A stretch of DNA of 64,000 nucleotides from JBBSEX01 sp038239345 (GTDB taxonomy: Bacteria > Acidobacteriota > Terriglobia > Bryobacterales > Bryobacteraceae). Position numbers and translations under genes: made by a program. Numbering within the stretch: position 1 is the stretch's first letter; every line of letters begins with the position of its first letter. The DNA lies in the NCBI GenBank assembly GCA_038239345.1, contig JBBSEX010000007.1, positions 1 to 64,000 on the forward strand. The letters are read 5' to 3'. Shown in pieces: positions 33,892-42,449 of the stretch. Under the pieces are notes generated by a model, which saw only the letters and a list, made by a program, of their open reading frames with translations, ran no database searches and was not told the origin of the DNA.

Positions 33892-35430
33892 CTAAGCCCC
33901 GTGACACTTTTTAAACTTCTTGCCGCTACCACAGGGGCAGGCGTCGTTACGTCCAGGGGGCGCGGAGGGAGTAATCGTTTTCGATGGCTCTTCCTCTTCT
34001 TCGTCCTCGTCGCCTTCCTGCGAGAAGATCGGCTCCAGGCCGTGGAATGCCAGCCTCTCATCGAGTGCCAACTCCACTAGTTCCGCTTCCCCCTGTGACA
34101 GCCCCTCGGCGAGCTCTTCAATTTTGCGGAAGAGCGCCGGCATGCGGCCGCGGGAAATCTCGGCCGGAGTAGACAAGGCGAAGGCGAACAACGCGTCGGG
34201 ACGGAATTCTTCCTCGTTGAAAAACTTCTTCAATTTTCCGGCTTCCGCGCTGATGCCCAGATAGCCTACGCCCCATATGGCCTGACGCCGGATATCCAGA
34301 TCGGCGTCGTCCAGGTGCTTCGGGAAATAAGATGCGAAGCCGCGATTGAGTGATCGCCACATGGCTTCCATCGCCTTGGAACGGGCCTCGGGAATTTCGT
34401 AGAACTCGCGCATCCGCTTGTCCACTTGCGGATTCTCGGAGATCTGCGCCAAGCCCACTAATGCCCCGCTCCGTTCTTCGATTGGCGCTTGCTCGTTGTT
34501 CACCGCCGCCAGCAGTGCTTTACGAATTTCGGGTTCTTCAACAGCCGACGATAAGCCTTCCCAACAGCGCGCCCGTACGACAGAATCCGGATCGCCCTTG
34601 GCAAGCTGGATCAGGCGCGAACGAATCGGTAGCGGTAGCTCTTTATTGCGATAACTTCCCGCGGCTTCAGCCCGATACTCCGCGGAGGCAGCATTCAGCA
34701 TTTCCAGTTTCGCTTCATCGCTGAGAAGATCCACCTGCGGAGATGACTTCTCGGGGTACAGCTCCCAGATGTCGGAATTTTCGTGCTTGGGCTCGGGCTC
34801 CGGTGACGGCGCGTCCAATTGCTCCAGCGCGAAAGTGACTTCCCGGCGCAACTCCCCATCTTCGGCGGGGATGCCCGTCAGCAACTTCTCAAGGGCAGGC
34901 TTCGCGGCGGGGTCGCCATACAATCCGAGACAGAAAGCACCGTCGCCGGCATCGTATTCCAGCCGCTCCAACAAAAGCTTATAGACTCGCTCATCGTGAA
35001 TCCGCAGGCTTGCCAGAAGAAACGCGACGTCGCCGCCATTCTCTTCCCCAATTTCCTCATAGAGTTTTAACAGCGGATCCAGAGCCACCGCACCAAGGTT
35101 GAGAAAAGCCTCCAGCAGCTCATCGGTGACGTCTTCGGGCTGGCGGCGTAGGCACTCGATGTAAAACGGTAGGGCCTCCGGACTATGCAGATCGTGAAAA
35201 ATGGAAATTAAATCCTCTTCCAAATCCACCGGTTCGGCGGAGTGATCTTCGGTGCCATATCTAACCAGCTCGGAGACCGCCGCCGTGCCACGACTCAGAA
35301 TTGCGCGGATGAAGCGCTGATCGATGCCCACATATCCGCGAGCCGCCGCTATGAGCAATTCATAGGTGGGAGTCGCCTCAAAGTGAGCGGGGTCTGGGAA
35401 TGAAATTGTTTGTACAGCCACTTCTGGCAT
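33892..35430 (-). CDS. HEAT-like repeat protein with C-terminal SEC-C zinc motif
   Basis: The 512-residue protein has an N-terminal DUF1186-like helical region (TYELLIAAARGYVGIDQRFI), many HEAT-type helical repeats (DIRRQAIWGVGYLGISAEAG and similar), a long acidic stretch (EGDEDEEEEEPSK) and a terminal SEC-C motif NDACPCGSGKKFKKCHG. SEC-C motifs bind zinc and, in SecA, contact SecB or ribosome. The combination suggests a protein-protein scaffold rather than an enzyme. No signal peptide is seen. Function unknown. Confidence 0.8.
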   Translation of the reverse strand: MPEVAVQTISFPDPAHFEATPTYELLIAAARGYVGIDQRFIRAILSRGTAAVSELVRYGTEDHSAEPVDLEEDLISIFHDLHSPEALPFYIECLRRQPEDVTDELLEAFLNLGAVALDPLLKLYEEIGEENGGDVAFLLASLRIHDERVYKLLLERLEYDAGDGAFCLGLYGDPAAKPALEKLLTGIPAEDGELRREVTFALEQLDAPSPEPEPKHENSDIWELYPEKSSPQVDLLSDEAKLEMLNAASAEYRAEAAGSYRNKELPLPIRSRLIQLAKGDPDSVVRARCWEGLSSAVEEPEIRKALLAAVNNEQAPIEERSGALVGLAQISENPQVDKRMREFYEIPEARSKAMEAMWRSLNRGFASYFPKHLDDADLDIRRQAIWGVGYLGISAEAGKLKKFFNEEEFRPDALFAFALSTPAEISRGRMPALFRKIEELAEGLSQGEAELVELALDERLAFHGLEPIFSQEGDEDEEEEEPSKTITPSAPPGRNDACPCGSGKKFKKCHGA

Positions 35431-35477
35431 CGTAGCATCTCCCGCGCTTTACATAGGAGTTTCGCCGAGGGTGCCCG

Positions 35478-36560
35478 CTACGGCGCGACCGCGATAACAT
35501 CCAGGCCGAAGGTAGCGTCCAGGGACGGCAGGCCCTCAAAGATCAATAGCGTGCTGGCCGGGGGTTTGTCTTTCTCGTAATAATCGGCGCGAACCTTGCG
35601 GAACTTTTCCGTAGTGGCATTGGAGAGACTATAGAGATGCGCCACCGCGACATCGCGATAACCCACCTTCTCCGCGGCGAGTGCTCGTTTCAGGCGGTCA
35701 AACGCCAGGCGCATATCGGCTTCCTGATCGCGAAATACAAGTTGCAAACCGCTGAACACCAATCGCGGCGCGGAGACTAAAGCGATTTGCGCATAGTTCG
35801 GCGACGCCGTGAGCGCGGGCGGATTCAGGAATTGTAGCGGGGCACCTGCCGGGCTCCGCAAACGCCCGATCGCCTCGCACTCCGCTATCTGTCGCGCCGG
35901 CGCCCGTTCCGTCTCCACAAAATTCAAACCGGCCGAAGGAAACGCCGCCTGCACTGCGGGACGGAACGAAGCCAATCCTTCCAGCGAACTAAGAAAGCAG
36001 GTGACTCGCAAAATATCGTCAGGCTGAAGACTTGCGGAACGCACCGCCGTTCGCAATTGCTTCAGCGATCCATCGGCGGTGGGCGATTGCTGGCCCGAAA
36101 AAAACGCTAGTCCATTGGGATTCAGCGACCTCTTTTCGGTGGCCGCCGTCTCCAGAACCACCTGCGCGCCCACCATTGGTAGAGCGCCGACCTGGATCAC
36201 GGTCATCACCGGTAAGTTCAATTTTTTCTCGGTAAACACTTCGCTCGCCACGCGTTGCACTGTCCGCATATCGCCGGTCCCCGCTACAAAGGCGCGCAGA
36301 GCGACGATGGAACCCGTGTGGTGCTGGCGCAGCAACGCCTTCAGGCCTTCGCGAATCTGATGGGTTAACAGACCCTTGGCCGAGAGCGGTGAAATGTCGA
36401 AACTAAGGCGGTCCGTATCTACCGTGATCGCAAGCGGTGGATCCTTCGGAATGGCTAGAACTTGGGTGATCTCCTCCTCGCTCTTTTTTTTCTTTTTATC
36501 GGCGTGCGCCACCGTGATCAGGGCGGTTGTAAGAAACAAAGCTGCCATAGCTCTGGGCAT
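35478..36560 (-). CDS. Exported double Rid-domain (YjgF/RidA-like) protein
   Basis: The product from the ATG at 36560 has 360 residues and begins MPRAMAALFLTTALITVAHA, a signal peptide, then a Lys-rich stretch (DKKKKKSEEE). Two Rid-like folds follow: RTAVRSASLQPDDILRVTCF and AFDRLKRALAAEKVGYRDVA are the characteristic helix-strand units. Cytosolic RidA enzymes hydrolyse reactive 2-aminoacrylate made by PLP enzymes; an exported tandem form is of unknown function. It is divergent from the pyridoxal-phosphate regulator gene, which makes the pairing notable. The conserved catalytic Arg of RidA is not obvious. Confidence 0.68.
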   Translation of the reverse strand: MPRAMAALFLTTALITVAHADKKKKKSEEEITQVLAIPKDPPLAITVDTDRLSFDISPLSAKGLLTHQIREGLKALLRQHHTGSIVALRAFVAGTGDMRTVQRVASEVFTEKKLNLPVMTVIQVGALPMVGAQVVLETAATEKRSLNPNGLAFFSGQQSPTADGSLKQLRTAVRSASLQPDDILRVTCFLSSLEGLASFRPAVQAAFPSAGLNFVETERAPARQIAECEAIGRLRSPAGAPLQFLNPPALTASPNYAQIALVSAPRLVFSGLQLVFRDQEADMRLAFDRLKRALAAEKVGYRDVAVAHLYSLSNATTEKFRKVRADYYEKDKPPASTLLIFEGLPSLDATFGLDVIAVAP

Positions 36561-36644
36561 TCGTTTGCAGTTTAACAGTACGACGGCGTGACAAATTCGG
36601 GGTATCCGCAGCCAGTCCAATATGGTATGCTTCGGGTGTTTCCG

Positions 36645-38123
36645 ATGCTTCCCATTTTCCGAGTTGACGAGCAGTCCGAATTGCCACTGTACCGGCAGTT
36701 ATACCTACATATTCGCGAAGCTGTGCGGACAGGTAAGCTGGAAAAAGGCGAGCGCTTACCCGCCACTCGGGAATTGGCTGGCCTGCTTGGACTGAACCGG
36801 ACTACTGTTTCCGCTGCCTATGAGCTGTTGGAAACGGAAGGGTTGATCCGCGGTCATGTAGGCCGTGGCAGCTTCGTAAGCGGCGATGTCAGTCTTGCCT
36901 CGACCGGTCTGGATTGGGAAGAGTTGCTGCCGCCAGAATACGCCGGAGCCCGTTCTGTCGACGCGATAGGCGCCGATGGAATCAGCTTTGCCGCATCGCG
37001 ACCTTCGGAATTGCTGTTCCCGCTGAAGGAAATTCAAGCTACGTGTCAGGAAGTAATCACCAGCGGCGAAGCGGCCTCGATCTTGCAATTAGGCTCTACA
37101 AGCGGTTATGCTCCTCTGCGCCGCTACCTGCTGGATGGGGCGCTACGAGAAGGCATCGCCCGCGATCGGGACGAGATTCTAATTACGAACGGCTGCCAGC
37201 AAGCGCTCGATCTGTTGCAACGAGTGCTCGCCGCAGCGGGCGAAGTGGTGGTTGTGGAAGACCCGGTTTACCTGGGTGTGCGCAACGTATTTTCGCGTGG
37301 CGGTGCACGGGTAATCGGCGTGGCCGTAGGTCCGCAGTCGATTGAAATCGAGGCCCTGGGCCGCGTTCTTTTGAAGGAACGCCCGAAGCTTCTTATCGTA
37401 ACGCCGAATTTCCAGAATCCGACCGGTGTCACGCTGCCGCTGGCCTCACGCATTGCGATTCTGCGAATGGCGCGTGAGACGGGAACAATAATCGTCGAAA
37501 ACGATTTATACGGCGATTTGCGCTACGAAGGCGATCCGATTCCGACATTGAAGCAGTTGGATCAAGCAGGCGATGTGATCCTGCTGCGAAGCTTTTCGAA
37601 GATTGCGTTTCCCGGTTTGCGTGTGGGTTGGGTAATTGCGCCGTCACCTTTGATAGCGCGTTTAACGGAAGCCAAGCAATGGTGCGATCTGCATACCGAT
37701 CAGCTTTCGCAGGCAGTGTTATTGCGCTTCGCCGAATCCGGCCGGCTGGAAGCGCATCGGCGAAAGATGTTGATAGCCGGCGGCGAACGTTTACGCGCGG
37801 TGTTGACGGCATGCGAGCGAAGTTTGCCGCCCGGATCGCGCTTCACGCGTCCACAAGGCGGAATGAATCTTTGGGTTCGTTTGCCCGAACCGCTGGATGC
37901 AAGTGAACTTCTGGCACGTGCCCAGCGTGAAAACGTAACGTATTTGCCGGGTAAATTTTTCGGCGTCTCGCGGGTGGAAGCGAATGCTTTGCGGCTGAGC
38001 TTTGCCGGACTGGCGCCGGAACAGATTCGCGCCGGCATGGCGATTCTTGGCGATGTGTTTACGAAAGAGCTGAATCGGGTTCGAGCTACAATGCGCGGCG
38101 AATCCGCGACGGCCATGGTGTAA
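36645..38123 (+). CDS. pdxR: MocR/PdxR-type PLP-dependent transcriptional regulator
   Basis: The product of about 492 residues joins a GntR winged helix (PLYRQLYLHIREAVRTGKLE, then GERLPATRELAGLLGLNRTT) to a fold-type I aminotransferase-like domain (NPTGVTLPLASRIAI and the PLP lysine segment LLRSFSKIAFPGLRVGWVIA). MocR proteins of this kind sense PLP and control pyridoxine genes. It lies 17 bases upstream of pdxS, in the same direction, supporting the PdxR role. Possible starts are 36588, 36627 and 36645; I take the last because it begins directly before the conserved LPIFRVDE. Confidence 0.9.
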   Translation: MLPIFRVDEQSELPLYRQLYLHIREAVRTGKLEKGERLPATRELAGLLGLNRTTVSAAYELLETEGLIRGHVGRGSFVSGDVSLASTGLDWEELLPPEYAGARSVDAIGADGISFAASRPSELLFPLKEIQATCQEVITSGEAASILQLGSTSGYAPLRRYLLDGALREGIARDRDEILITNGCQQALDLLQRVLAAAGEVVVVEDPVYLGVRNVFSRGGARVIGVAVGPQSIEIEALGRVLLKERPKLLIVTPNFQNPTGVTLPLASRIAILRMARETGTIIVENDLYGDLRYEGDPIPTLKQLDQAGDVILLRSFSKIAFPGLRVGWVIAPSPLIARLTEAKQWCDLHTDQLSQAVLLRFAESGRLEAHRRKMLIAGGERLRAVLTACERSLPPGSRFTRPQGGMNLWVRLPEPLDASELLARAQRENVTYLPGKFFGVSRVEANALRLSFAGLAPEQIRAGMAILGDVFTKELNRVRATMRGESATAMV

Positions 38124-38140
38124 GAACAGAGGAGATGGCA

Positions 38141-39025
38141 ATGTTGATGAACGAACAATTCCGGCTGAAAGTGGGCCTGGCTCAGATGTTAAAGGGCGGC
38201 GTGATCATGGACGTCACTAACGCCGAACAAGCGGAGATTGCCGAAAAAGCGGGCGCCTGCGCCGTGATGGCTCTAGAACGCGTGCCTTCGGACATCCGCA
38301 AGGAAGGCGGCGTGGCGCGCATGGCGAAAATCAGCATCATGCGCGAGATCATGGCCACGGTTTCCATTCCCGTGATGGCCAAGGCCCGGATTGGACACTT
38401 TACCGAGGCCCGCATTCTTGAGGCGCTGGCGGTGGATTACATCGATGAGAGCGAAGTGCTGACACCGGCCGATGAAGAACACCACATCGACAAACGCGCT
38501 TTCAAGATTCCCTTTGTCTGCGGTGCGCGCAATCTGGGCGAAGCGCTGCGCCGGATTGGCGAAGGTGCGGCGATGATTCGCACTAAAGGCGAGGCCGGCT
38601 CGGGCAATATCGTCGAGGCTGTGCGTCACATGCGCACCATCGTAAAAGAAATGAAGCAGCTTACCGTTCTGGGCACGGAAGAGTTGATGGCCGAAGCGAA
38701 GAAGCTGCAAGCTCCTTTAGAGCTGGTGGAATATTGCGCCAAACATGGCCGTCTGCCGGTACCGAACTTCTCCGCCGGCGGAATCGCCACGCCAGCCGAT
38801 GCGGCGCTAGTGATGCAACTGGGAGCCGAAGCGGTATTCGTAGGTTCAGGCATCTTCAAATCGTCCGATCCGGAAGCCCGCGCGAAAGCTATCGTGAAAG
38901 CAGCCACCTATTTCAACGATCCGCAAAAGCTGCTGGAAGCGAGTGAAGAACTGGGTGAAGCGATGCCGGGCCTGGAGATTTCCAAGCTGCCGGAATCGGA
39001 GTTGATGCAGACTCGCGGATGGTAG
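38141..39025 (+). CDS. pdxS: Pyridoxal 5'-phosphate synthase, lyase subunit
   Basis: This TIM-barrel subunit makes PLP from ribose 5-phosphate, glyceraldehyde 3-phosphate and ammonia. Signatures are KGGVIMDVTNAEQAEIAEKA, the catalytic lysines in VMAKARIGH and VRTKGEAGSGNI-like RTKGEAGSGNIVEAVRHMRT, and PVPNFSAGGIATPADAAL. I choose the ATG at 38141 (294 residues) since AGAGGAG lies seven bases upstream; the ATG at 38135 sits immediately against that site. It is followed 24 bases later by pdxT, and the pair forms the dodecameric PLP synthase. Confidence 0.97.
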   Translation: MLMNEQFRLKVGLAQMLKGGVIMDVTNAEQAEIAEKAGACAVMALERVPSDIRKEGGVARMAKISIMREIMATVSIPVMAKARIGHFTEARILEALAVDYIDESEVLTPADEEHHIDKRAFKIPFVCGARNLGEALRRIGEGAAMIRTKGEAGSGNIVEAVRHMRTIVKEMKQLTVLGTEELMAEAKKLQAPLELVEYCAKHGRLPVPNFSAGGIATPADAALVMQLGAEAVFVGSGIFKSSDPEARAKAIVKAATYFNDPQKLLEASEELGEAMPGLEISKLPESELMQTRGW

Positions 39026-39049
39026 ATCCGTGTCTCGTCCGGATAGCGC

Positions 39050-39622
39050 ATGACGAGTAGCCGGAAGACCGTCGGCATCCTAGCGTTGCAAGGTGATTTT
39101 GATATGCACCGCAACGCCGTGGAGCGAGCGGGCGCGCACGCCGTGGAAGTGCGGACCGCCGAGGATCTGGAGAAGATCGATGGCCTGATTATTCCCGGCG
39201 GCGAGAGTACGAGCATGTTGAAGGTGATCCAGATCGAGAATCTCTTTCAGCCGCTTAAAGATTTCGGCGCCCGTAAGGCAATATTCGGAACCTGTGCCGG
39301 CGCGATTTTGCTGGCCACGGAGGTCACGAATCCCCAGCAAGAATCTCTCGGCTTGATGGATATTGGCGTCGAACGAAATGGATACGGGCGTCAGCTGGAT
39401 AGCCGGGTTACCCACCTCCGCACCGAAGACGGTGTCGATCTGGAAGCCGTCTTCATTCGAGCGCCGATAATCCGTAACGTAGGCGCGGGCGCGAAAGTGC
39501 TGGCGCGTTATCAAGGCGATCCGGTGCTGGTGGAGCAAGGTAAACATCTGGCGGCGACATTCCATCCCGAACTGACCGACGACATTTACATCCATAAGCG
39601 CTTCATCGACAAGCTAGACTGA
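39050..39622 (+). CDS. pdxT: Pyridoxal 5'-phosphate synthase, glutaminase subunit
   Basis: The 190-residue class I glutaminase has the nucleophile motif GTCAGAILLATEV, the oxyanion region IPGGESTSML and the His-Glu pair in AATFHPELTDD. It supplies ammonia to PdxS through an internal channel. It is encoded directly after pdxS. The length is normal. Its stop precedes the phosphatase-like gene by eight bases, so that gene may be cotranscribed. Confidence 0.97.
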   Translation: MTSSRKTVGILALQGDFDMHRNAVERAGAHAVEVRTAEDLEKIDGLIIPGGESTSMLKVIQIENLFQPLKDFGARKAIFGTCAGAILLATEVTNPQQESLGLMDIGVERNGYGRQLDSRVTHLRTEDGVDLEAVFIRAPIIRNVGAGAKVLARYQGDPVLVEQGKHLAATFHPELTDDIYIHKRFIDKLD

Positions 39623-39630
39623 TTATCGAG

Positions 39631-40038
39631 ATGGCGGCAACACGTAAAGTTCTGTTCTTGTGCATCGGCAATTCCTGCCGCAGCCAAATGGCCGAGGGAT
39701 TCGCCCGCGCCTACGGCAACGACATCATGATTCCAGCAAGCGCTGGCTTGGCGCCGGCGATGGGCATAGCACCGCTCACCCGGCAAGTGATGGCCGAGAA
39801 GAATATCGATATTGAAGATCATTTTCCCAAAGGCGCGGAGATGCTTTCGAACGTCGATTTCGACTTGATCGTAAACATCAGCGGCCGCAAGCTTCCAACG
39901 AAGATGGCGGCGCGCGTAGTCGATTGGAAGATCGAAGATCCGATCGGCAAAAAAGAATCCGTTTATAAAACCGTCCGAGACCAGATCGAGGGTTTAGTAA
40001 TGAAGCTAATCCTGGAAATGCGCACGTCGAAAATTTGA
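39631..40038 (+). CDS. Low-molecular-weight phosphatase/arsenate reductase-type protein
   Basis: The 135-residue protein has the phosphate-binding loop CIGNSCRSQMAEGFAR, with CX5R formed by Cys11 and Arg17, and a later DPIGKKE with the general-acid Asp. The extra Cys16 in the loop and the short length fit thioredoxin-coupled arsenate reductase ArsC as well as LMW protein tyrosine phosphatase. The second resolving cysteines of the ArsC redox relay are missing in the C-terminal half, so a phosphatase or a mycothiol/glutaredoxin-type reductase cannot be excluded. No other ars gene is nearby. Confidence 0.8.
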   Translation: MAATRKVLFLCIGNSCRSQMAEGFARAYGNDIMIPASAGLAPAMGIAPLTRQVMAEKNIDIEDHFPKGAEMLSNVDFDLIVNISGRKLPTKMAARVVDWKIEDPIGKKESVYKTVRDQIEGLVMKLILEMRTSKI

Positions 40039-40083
40039 CTTAAGACAAGCCCGTTGACGATACTGAAATGGTAGTTCCCACAT

Positions 40084-40170
40084 GCGGATGTGGCGGAATT
40101 GGCAGACGCGCTAGATTCAGGTTCTAGTGTCCGAAAGGTCGTGGAGGTTCAAGTCCTCTCATCCGCACCA
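40084..40170 (+). tRNA. tRNA-Leu (anticodon CAG)
   Basis: An 87-base gene. The acceptor arms GCGGATG (40084-40090) and CATCCGC (40160-40166) pair perfectly, the anticodon stem CTAGA/TCTAG encloses loop TTCAGGT with CAG, a long variable arm typical of class II tRNAs follows, and the T loop is GTTCAAG. Discriminator A and an encoded CCA complete the 3' end. Confidence 0.97.
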
Positions 40171-40228
40171 AAAGTTTTCAGCAAAGAGTCAATCCTTAGC
40201 AATATTCCCCTACCGCTTTTGTCAAAAA

Positions 40229-40258
40229 TTGACAACTGCTGTTACAGCGGATTAACGT
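40229..40258 (+). promoter_or_regulatory. Promoter and palindromic operator of the parDE module
   Basis: TTGACA (40229-40234) and TAACGT (40253-40258) are 18 bases apart. A perfect palindrome GCTGTTACAGC (40238-40248) lies between them, the right place for autorepression by the ParD-ParE complex. Transcription would start close to 40265, the parD ATG, which suggests a leaderless message. All roles are inferred. Confidence 0.5.
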
Positions 40259-40264
40259 TCGAAT

Positions 40265-40522
40265 ATGAACGTCAATCTCGGCGCCGTCTTCATCGCCGAC
40301 CTTCTCAAGACCGGGCTTTACCAGTCGCAAAGCGAAGTGGTGCGCGAAGGTCTGCGGCTGCTCAAGGAAAAGGAAGATTTGAAGAGTCTTCGGCTTGCCG
40401 AACTGCGCAAGGAAATTTCCGTGGGCAGCGAGCAGGCCGACCGCCGTGAGTTCGTTGATGGTGAAGAGACTTTTGCTGCGATCCGGCAACGCTGTGTCGA
40501 GCGCAAACGCGCCAGTGGATGA
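40265..40522 (+). CDS. parD: ParD-family antitoxin
   Basis: The 85-residue protein has the ribbon-helix-helix pattern MNVNLGAVFIADLLKTGLYQ then SQSEVVREGLRLLKEKEDLK, and a charged flexible C-terminus that would wrap the toxin. The N-terminal strand is a few residues shorter than usual. It overlaps parE by ATGA. No ribosome-binding site is visible upstream, in agreement with a leaderless transcript. The module sits 94 bases after tRNA-Leu, a common insertion point of mobile DNA. Confidence 0.88.
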   Translation: MNVNLGAVFIADLLKTGLYQSQSEVVREGLRLLKEKEDLKSLRLAELRKEISVGSEQADRREFVDGEETFAAIRQRCVERKRASG

Positions 40523-40833
40523 GGCGGTTTGTCCTCACGCCACCCGCCAAGCAGGATGTCAACGACATCTGGGATTACAACGCCGACGATAGCATCGAAG
40601 CGGCAGACCGCATTCTAGATGCATTGGTCAACGTAATGGCCAGATTGGCGAAGAGCCCTGGCATTGGCCACTGGCGCGAAGAATTAGCCGACAAACGGCA
40701 CCGTTTCTTTTTGATCTATTCGTACCTGATCGTTTACCGTCACGAGACCAACGCACTCCAAGTGATCCGTGTTCTCCATCCGGCGCGTGATGTGCAGAGC
40801 ATACTTGGCCTCAACGCTGTCGAGCCTACGTGA
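40519..40833 (+). CDS. parE: ParE-family toxin
   Basis: The 104-residue protein matches the RelE/ParE fold: FVLTPPAKQDVNDIWDYNAD, then LAKSPGIGHWREEL and HRFFLIYSYLIVYRHETNAL with VIRVLHPARDV near the end. ParE toxins block DNA gyrase; the RelE branch cleaves mRNA, and the sequence alone fits ParE better. It is neutralised by the coupled ParD. The module looks complete and uninterrupted. Confidence 0.9.
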   Translation: MRRFVLTPPAKQDVNDIWDYNADDSIEAADRILDALVNVMARLAKSPGIGHWREELADKRHRFFLIYSYLIVYRHETNALQVIRVLHPARDVQSILGLNAVEPT

Positions 40834-41001
40834 TTGCGCAAGTGACACAATCCCCGAAGCGTTGCTCGGGCCTGTATCACCACGCAACAAACCGGGCTTC
40901 AACACCATCATCGGGAAGCAAAACTGTAGTACCCGGGATAATGAGATAATTCATGGATTGCATCGAGTTCAATTTTAGTGCTGGGAGACCGGAAAGCTTC
41001 A

Positions 41002-42366
41002 ATGCCAGGCAACGTTACTCATTGCCCGGCGGCCCCTGTTCAAGGGACTTCGTCGCAACCAGCGAAGATCTTAGCTGTTTTTCTGCTAGCGACCGCGTTG
41101 ATTGGTTGCCGCCAAACTCCTCGGGAACCGGTGACGTTACGCTATACCTATTCCTGGAACGAAGATCGACCGCAAACCAGGGCAGTGTTGCAGCAGTTCA
41201 CGAAACAAACGGGGACTCTTGTGAAAAGTATTCCGATTGCGGAGTACACTCGCGATTATCTTGAACTTGCACGCAAGCTACTAGCGGATAGCTCCGGCGC
41301 CGATCTCCTCAACATCGATTTGATCTGGTCCCCGCTACTCGAACCCGATTTGGTCGACCTGCAGCCCTACCTGGCGGCGGAAATTCCACTGCTTGAGCCC
41401 GAATTGCTACGCAGTTACACAGTGAACGGAAAGCTTGTGGCTGTTCCTTTCAACGTTCCGCTAGGAACCCTCGAATACCGAACGGATCTTCTCCGCGAAT
41501 ACGGCTACGATCATCCTCCGAAGACGTGGAGCGAACTAGAGAGCATGGCCGAGCGGATCCAGTCGGGTGAGCGCGCCAAAGGCGTGAAAGATTTCTGGGG
41601 CTACGTGTGGCAGGGAGCGGATGGGGAAGCCTTAACCTGCAATGCCCTGGAATGGCAAGCCGCCGAAGGAGGAGGGCGGATCATTGAGCGGGATCGGACG
41701 ATTAGCGTGAATAACCCAGCGGCGATTCGGGCATGGCAACGAGCCAAACACTGGATTGGCTGGATCTCGCCGCCTAGCGTTGTGTCGTACCGGGAGCTCG
41801 ATTCGATGCTCCTTTTTGACTCGGGCCGAGCCGCGTTTAACCGTATGTGGTTACTCACTCCGATGACTGCGGCTGGGCAAGCCAGGCGGATCGGCTGGCG
41901 GAGCCGGGCCCCGGTGATCAAGACCGGTTTTGCGAGAATTCCTGGCGGGCCAGGAGGATCGGCCGGAGCTTTGGGCGGGACCGGCACCGCTGTCTCCTTA
42001 CATTCAGCGCATCGCCAGGAAGCGATTGCCCTTCTGCGGTTCCAGCTTCATGCGCAAATGGAGGCGAGCGAAAAGGACAGCCCTTCCGGCGGTCCGATGC
42101 AGACTGTATTCTCCAGTGCGCCGTCAATTTCCGATTCACCCGTTTCTCCGGCAGAATCGATGCAGCGCGCGGGCATCGTCGCCCGGCCTTCCGTCGAAAG
42201 CGGCACTAAATACAAGCAGGTTTCCAGAGCTTACATCGACGTTGTGCACTCGGTTCTGACTGGACAGAGAGGCGCACCCGAGGCCGCAGCCGAACTGGAA
42301 AAGCAACTGATCGAAATCACCGGTTTCCCTGCCGCGCCCCCGAAGACGGACAAGACGCTTCGCTAG
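41002..42366 (+). CDS. Solute-binding lipoprotein (family 1 type)
   Basis: The product from the ATG at 41002 has 454 residues. A signal peptide ends in the lipobox ALIGC, so it is a lipoprotein. The text follows ABC sugar-binding proteins: TLRYTYSWNEDRPQTRAVLQ, then DLLNIDLIWSPLLEPDLVDL, VPFNVPLGTLEYRTDLLREY and the later LFDSGRAAFNRMWLLTPMTA. No ABC permease or ATPase gene is nearby. The next gene is a histidine kinase, which suggests that this protein may be a sensor component rather than an importer. A GTG at 40978 could add eight residues. Confidence 0.82.
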   Translation: MPGNVTHCPAAPVQGTSSQPAKILAVFLLATALIGCRQTPREPVTLRYTYSWNEDRPQTRAVLQQFTKQTGTLVKSIPIAEYTRDYLELARKLLADSSGADLLNIDLIWSPLLEPDLVDLQPYLAAEIPLLEPELLRSYTVNGKLVAVPFNVPLGTLEYRTDLLREYGYDHPPKTWSELESMAERIQSGERAKGVKDFWGYVWQGADGEALTCNALEWQAAEGGGRIIERDRTISVNNPAAIRAWQRAKHWIGWISPPSVVSYRELDSMLLFDSGRAAFNRMWLLTPMTAAGQARRIGWRSRAPVIKTGFARIPGGPGGSAGALGGTGTAVSLHSAHRQEAIALLRFQLHAQMEASEKDSPSGGPMQTVFSSAPSISDSPVSPAESMQRAGIVARPSVESGTKYKQVSRAYIDVVHSVLTGQRGAPEAAAELEKQLIEITGFPAAPPKTDKTLR

Positions 42367-42449
42367 GACAAACAATTATTCGCCGTCGCCGGTTCTAATT
42401 GCAATTTCCAGCGAAAAACGTGGGCGGAGATGATCTAAGGCAAGATCGA

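Noticed and set aside
40170..41000. Integrated element bounded by a duplicated tRNA-Leu 3' end
   Set aside because: I looked for a second copy of the tRNA 3' end after ParDE and saw none; no integrase gene is present.
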